A stretch of DNA of 9,367 bases from Candidatus Solibacter sp. GTDB taxonomy: Bacteria; Acidobacteriota; Terriglobia; Bryobacterales; Bryobacteraceae. The position numbers were made by a program, and so were the translations under genes. The stretch spans positions 1 through 9,367 of the forward strand of contig JADGNS010000108.1 in assembly GCA_017883355.1 (NCBI GenBank), written 5' to 3'. This document shows, in pieces, positions 7,777-9,367 of the stretch; position 1 is the first letter of the stretch, and the number at the start of each line of letters is the position of its first letter. The notes beneath the pieces were generated by a model. It had not been told where the DNA came from and searched no databases. It saw only the letters and a list, made by a program, of their open reading frames with translations.

Positions 7777-7843
7777 CCGTCCCTCGCCGGCGTGGTAGCA
7801 TCATGGCCTGATGTGGGGCGATCCCGACACTGCGATTGGCGGC
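7777..7843 (+). repeat. Imperfect direct repeat, copy B (sigma-factor leader and 5' codons)
   Basis: Counterpart of 3095-3162. This copy is attached to an intact sigma-factor gene and is presumably the functional version. Confidence 0.8.
7796..7801 (+). promoter_or_regulatory. Possible -10 box (TAGCAT) of the sigma-factor gene
   Basis: TAGCAT fits the TANNNT pattern found just upstream of leaderless genes and ends 9 bp before ATG 7811. No Shine-Dalgarno is visible and the hexamer is kept in repeat copy A (3114-3119). There is no clear -35, so the promoter may need a non-housekeeping sigma factor, perhaps the gene's own product. Confidence 0.35.
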
Positions 7844-8506
7844 AACCGCGACCGTTTTCCTTCCACCCAGGTGTCGCTGATCGCTTCCGCGGCCGGCGAG
7901 CCGCTGGCCATGGAACGCGTCGTGGCGCTCTATTGGAAGCCGGTTTACAAATTCATTCGCTTTAAGTTCCACAAGGACAACGAAGCCGCCAAGGACCTCA
8001 CGCAGGGCTTCTTCGCCTCTGCCCTGGAACGCGATTTCTTCCAGCGCTTCGACCCGTCGAAGGCCGGCTTCCGCACCTATCTCCGGCTGGCCGTGGAACG
8101 CTACGCCGCCACGCAGCACGAGGCGGAGAACCGCCAGAAGCGCGGCGGCGGCGTGGAGTTCGTCGAACTGGACGCTCAATCGCCAGGCAGCGAAACGCCC
8201 GAGGAGATCTTCCAGCAGGAATGGCGCCGCCAGTTGTTCACCCTGGCCCTCGAAGACCTGCGCGCCGAGTGTGCGAGCGCCGGCAAGCACACCGAGTGGC
8301 AGGTCTTCGAAGCGTACGATCTGGCGGAGGGCGAGCGGCCGTCCTATGCCGAACTGGCGAGCCGCCATGGAGTGGCGGAAACCTCGGTGACCAATTATCT
8401 GGCATGGGCGCGCCGCCGGCTGCGCGGTTTCGTGACCGGGCGCCTGCGCGGCACCACTGCCGGCGAGCGCGACCTGCGCGAGGAGCTGCGGCGCCTGTGG
8501 ACCTGA
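7811..8506 (+). CDS. ECF-type RNA polymerase sigma factor (kinase-associated group)
   Basis: Alternative sigma factor that would direct RNA polymerase to a special promoter set. It has 231 residues. Sigma region 2 is at about 34-105: RVVALYWKPVYKFIRFKFHKDNEAAKDLTQGFFASAL, where the DLTQGFF stretch is the core-binding/-10 helix, then FDPSKAGFRTYLRLAVERYA. A linker of about 45 residues (106-150, with GGGVEFVEL and ETPEEIFQQEW) follows. Region 4 is at about 158-212, with the HTH PSYAELASRHGVAETSVTNYLAWARRRLRGFV. The N-terminal DPDTAIGGNRDRFPSTQ is a conserved head in related acidobacterial and planctomycete sigma factors as far as I recall. The start is ATG 7811; no Shine-Dalgarno is present. 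No anti-sigma gene is adjacent. Instead the kinase gene overlaps it by 10 bp, so control by phosphorylation is the likely model. Confidence 0.88.
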   Translation: MWGDPDTAIGGNRDRFPSTQVSLIASAAGEPLAMERVVALYWKPVYKFIRFKFHKDNEAAKDLTQGFFASALERDFFQRFDPSKAGFRTYLRLAVERYAATQHEAENRQKRGGGVEFVELDAQSPGSETPEEIFQQEWRRQLFTLALEDLRAECASAGKHTEWQVFEAYDLAEGERPSYAELASRHGVAETSVTNYLAWARRRLRGFVTGRLRGTTAGERDLREELRRLWT

Positions 8507-9324
8507 GCGATTCGGTGCTGCATCATCTGCGCGAAGTGGTGGACCTTCCGGACCTCGCCGGTACGCGCTACGAGTTGCAGGAAGAGCTTGGCCGCGGCGG
8601 GATGGGGGTGGTCTACGCCGCCCGCGACACGCAGCTTCTCCGGCGCGTGGCGCTCAAGGTGATGGATGCCGAGTGGGCCGGCGAAGCGCGCCTGATCGCG
8701 CACCTGGAGCACCCCGGCATCGTGCCGGTGTACGAGACGGGAACGCTGCCCGACGGCCGCGCGTTTTACGCCATGAAGCTGGTGGCCGGGGTACGCGCCG
8801 ACCGTTACGTGGCGGGCAACCCGCCGCTGGGCGAGCGCCTGCGCGTGGTGCAGCGGGTGGGCGAGGCGCTGGCGTATGCGCACAGTTGCGGGGTGCTGCA
8901 TCGCGATCTCAAGCCGCAGAACGTGATGGTGGGCCCGTTCGGCGAGGTCTACGTGATGGATTGGGCCGTGGAAGGGGTGGCCGGGACGCCGGCCTTTCGC
9001 GCCCCGGAAACACCGCTCGACCAGCGTTCCGACGTGTACGCTTTGGGTGCCTTCGTGCGTTTCGTACTGCCCGGGGACGCGCCGCCTCCTCTGGGCGCGA
9101 TCGCAGCCAAGGCGATGCGCCAGCGGCCCGACGAGCGGTATCCCGATGTGGGCGCCGTGCTGTGCGAGATCGAGCGATTCCAGGACGGGCTGGCCGTGAA
9201 GGCCTATGCGGAGTCCCCCTGGCAGCGCGTCCGGCGCTTCGCCAAACGCAATGAAGTGCTGCTTTGGCTGCTGGCGGCATACGCGGGCGTGAGATTTCTT
9301 CTGTTTTTTGCGCGAAGTTTCTAA
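8497..9324 (+). CDS. Compact membrane-anchored Ser/Thr protein kinase
   Basis: Hanks-type kinase, probably regulating the sigma factor next door. The start is GTG 8497, overlapping the end of the sigma gene by 10 bp, with AGGAG at 8481-8485; the protein has 275 residues. Key residues are present: Gly loop GRGGMG (32-37), ATP lysine Lys54 in VALK, helix-C Glu63, catalytic HRDLKPQN (135-142), metal Asp155, APE (169-171), Asp179 and Arg214. The DFG motif reads DWA; DWG is common in related kinases. The domain is unusually small (about 25-230). The beta3-alphaC link is only nine residues, Asp155 to Glu171 is 17 residues, and the segment after SDVYALG lacks most of the G-helix region. The tail (240-275) has a basic stretch RVRRFAKRNE and one membrane helix (about 254-272), leaving the kinase in the cytoplasm with no extracellular sensor domain. 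An earlier in-frame start inside the sigma gene is unlikely because it would add unrelated out-of-frame residues. Confidence 0.9.
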   Translation: MDLSDSVLHHLREVVDLPDLAGTRYELQEELGRGGMGVVYAARDTQLLRRVALKVMDAEWAGEARLIAHLEHPGIVPVYETGTLPDGRAFYAMKLVAGVRADRYVAGNPPLGERLRVVQRVGEALAYAHSCGVLHRDLKPQNVMVGPFGEVYVMDWAVEGVAGTPAFRAPETPLDQRSDVYALGAFVRFVLPGDAPPPLGAIAAKAMRQRPDERYPDVGAVLCEIERFQDGLAVKAYAESPWQRVRRFAKRNEVLLWLLAAYAGVRFLLFFARSF

Positions 9325-9357
9325 AGGGACTGCTCGCGGCGCGGAATAAGAGAGAGA

Positions 9358-9365
9358 AAAGGAGG
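9358..9365 (+). promoter_or_regulatory. Strong Shine-Dalgarno for a gene beginning just beyond the window
   Basis: AAAGGAGG at the right edge, 34 bp after the kinase stop, is a near-perfect ribosome binding site. A start codon is expected within about 10 bases past the window end. It implies a third gene in the sigma-kinase operon. Confidence 0.55.
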
Positions 9366-9367
9366 CA

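Noticed and set aside
8221..8496. Kinase frame extended upstream to an ATG at 8221
   Set aside because: The extra residues are the sigma-factor gene read out of frame and rich in Arg, Ala and Pro. The conserved kinase N-terminus begins after GTG 8497, which has a suitable AGGAG upstream.

Overview
The window looks like a chromosomal piece of a high-GC Acidobacteriota genome, most likely of the Solibacter/Bryobacterales type. This is inferred from three things. There is a large Oar-like TonB-dependent receptor with an N-terminal carboxypeptidase-regulatory-like domain. An ECF sigma factor is translationally coupled to a membrane-anchored Ser/Thr kinase. An ArsR-methyltransferase regulator is paired with SAM-cycle genes. 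No rRNA, tRNA, CRISPR array or transposase was seen.

Left part (1-3083), SAM cycle. A partial minus-strand gene runs off the left edge. It encodes an ArsR-type winged-helix protein continuing into what looks like the start of a SAM/SAH-binding methyltransferase-like domain, the architecture of SahR, the S-adenosylhomocysteine-responsive repressor. It is divergent from ahcY (SAH hydrolase), which is followed after 18 bp by metK (SAM synthetase, TTG start). The short divergent spacer carries an 18-bp inverted repeat of the ATCAA-N6-TTGAT type, a good candidate operator. Together these form a self-contained regulated cassette: MetK makes SAM, methyltransferases turn it into SAH, AhcY removes SAH, and the SahR-like protein probably senses SAH and derepresses the operon.

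Middle part (3084-7704). A short region after metK holds two GC-rich hairpins and a degenerate copy of the 5' end of the sigma-factor gene found about 4.7 kb further on. Then come two minus-strand genes for exported proteins: an Oar-like TonB-dependent outer-membrane receptor (3222-6536) and a secreted TolB/PD40-like beta-propeller protein (6685-7704). The degenerate 5' copy and the true sigma-factor 5' end flank this two-gene block as imperfect direct repeats of about 67 bp.

Right part (7705-9367), regulatory module. A divergent spacer carries promoter-like elements for both directions, arranged so that both transcripts could be leaderless. It is followed by an ECF sigma factor and, overlapping it by 10 bp, an unusually compact Ser/Thr protein kinase with a C-terminal membrane anchor. 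A strong ribosome binding site at the very end implies that another gene starts just outside the window.

Most interesting points: the SahR-type cassette with a visible operator outside the phylum where SahR was described; the duplicated sigma-factor leader flanking the receptor block; and the miniaturised kinase with a very short activation segment.
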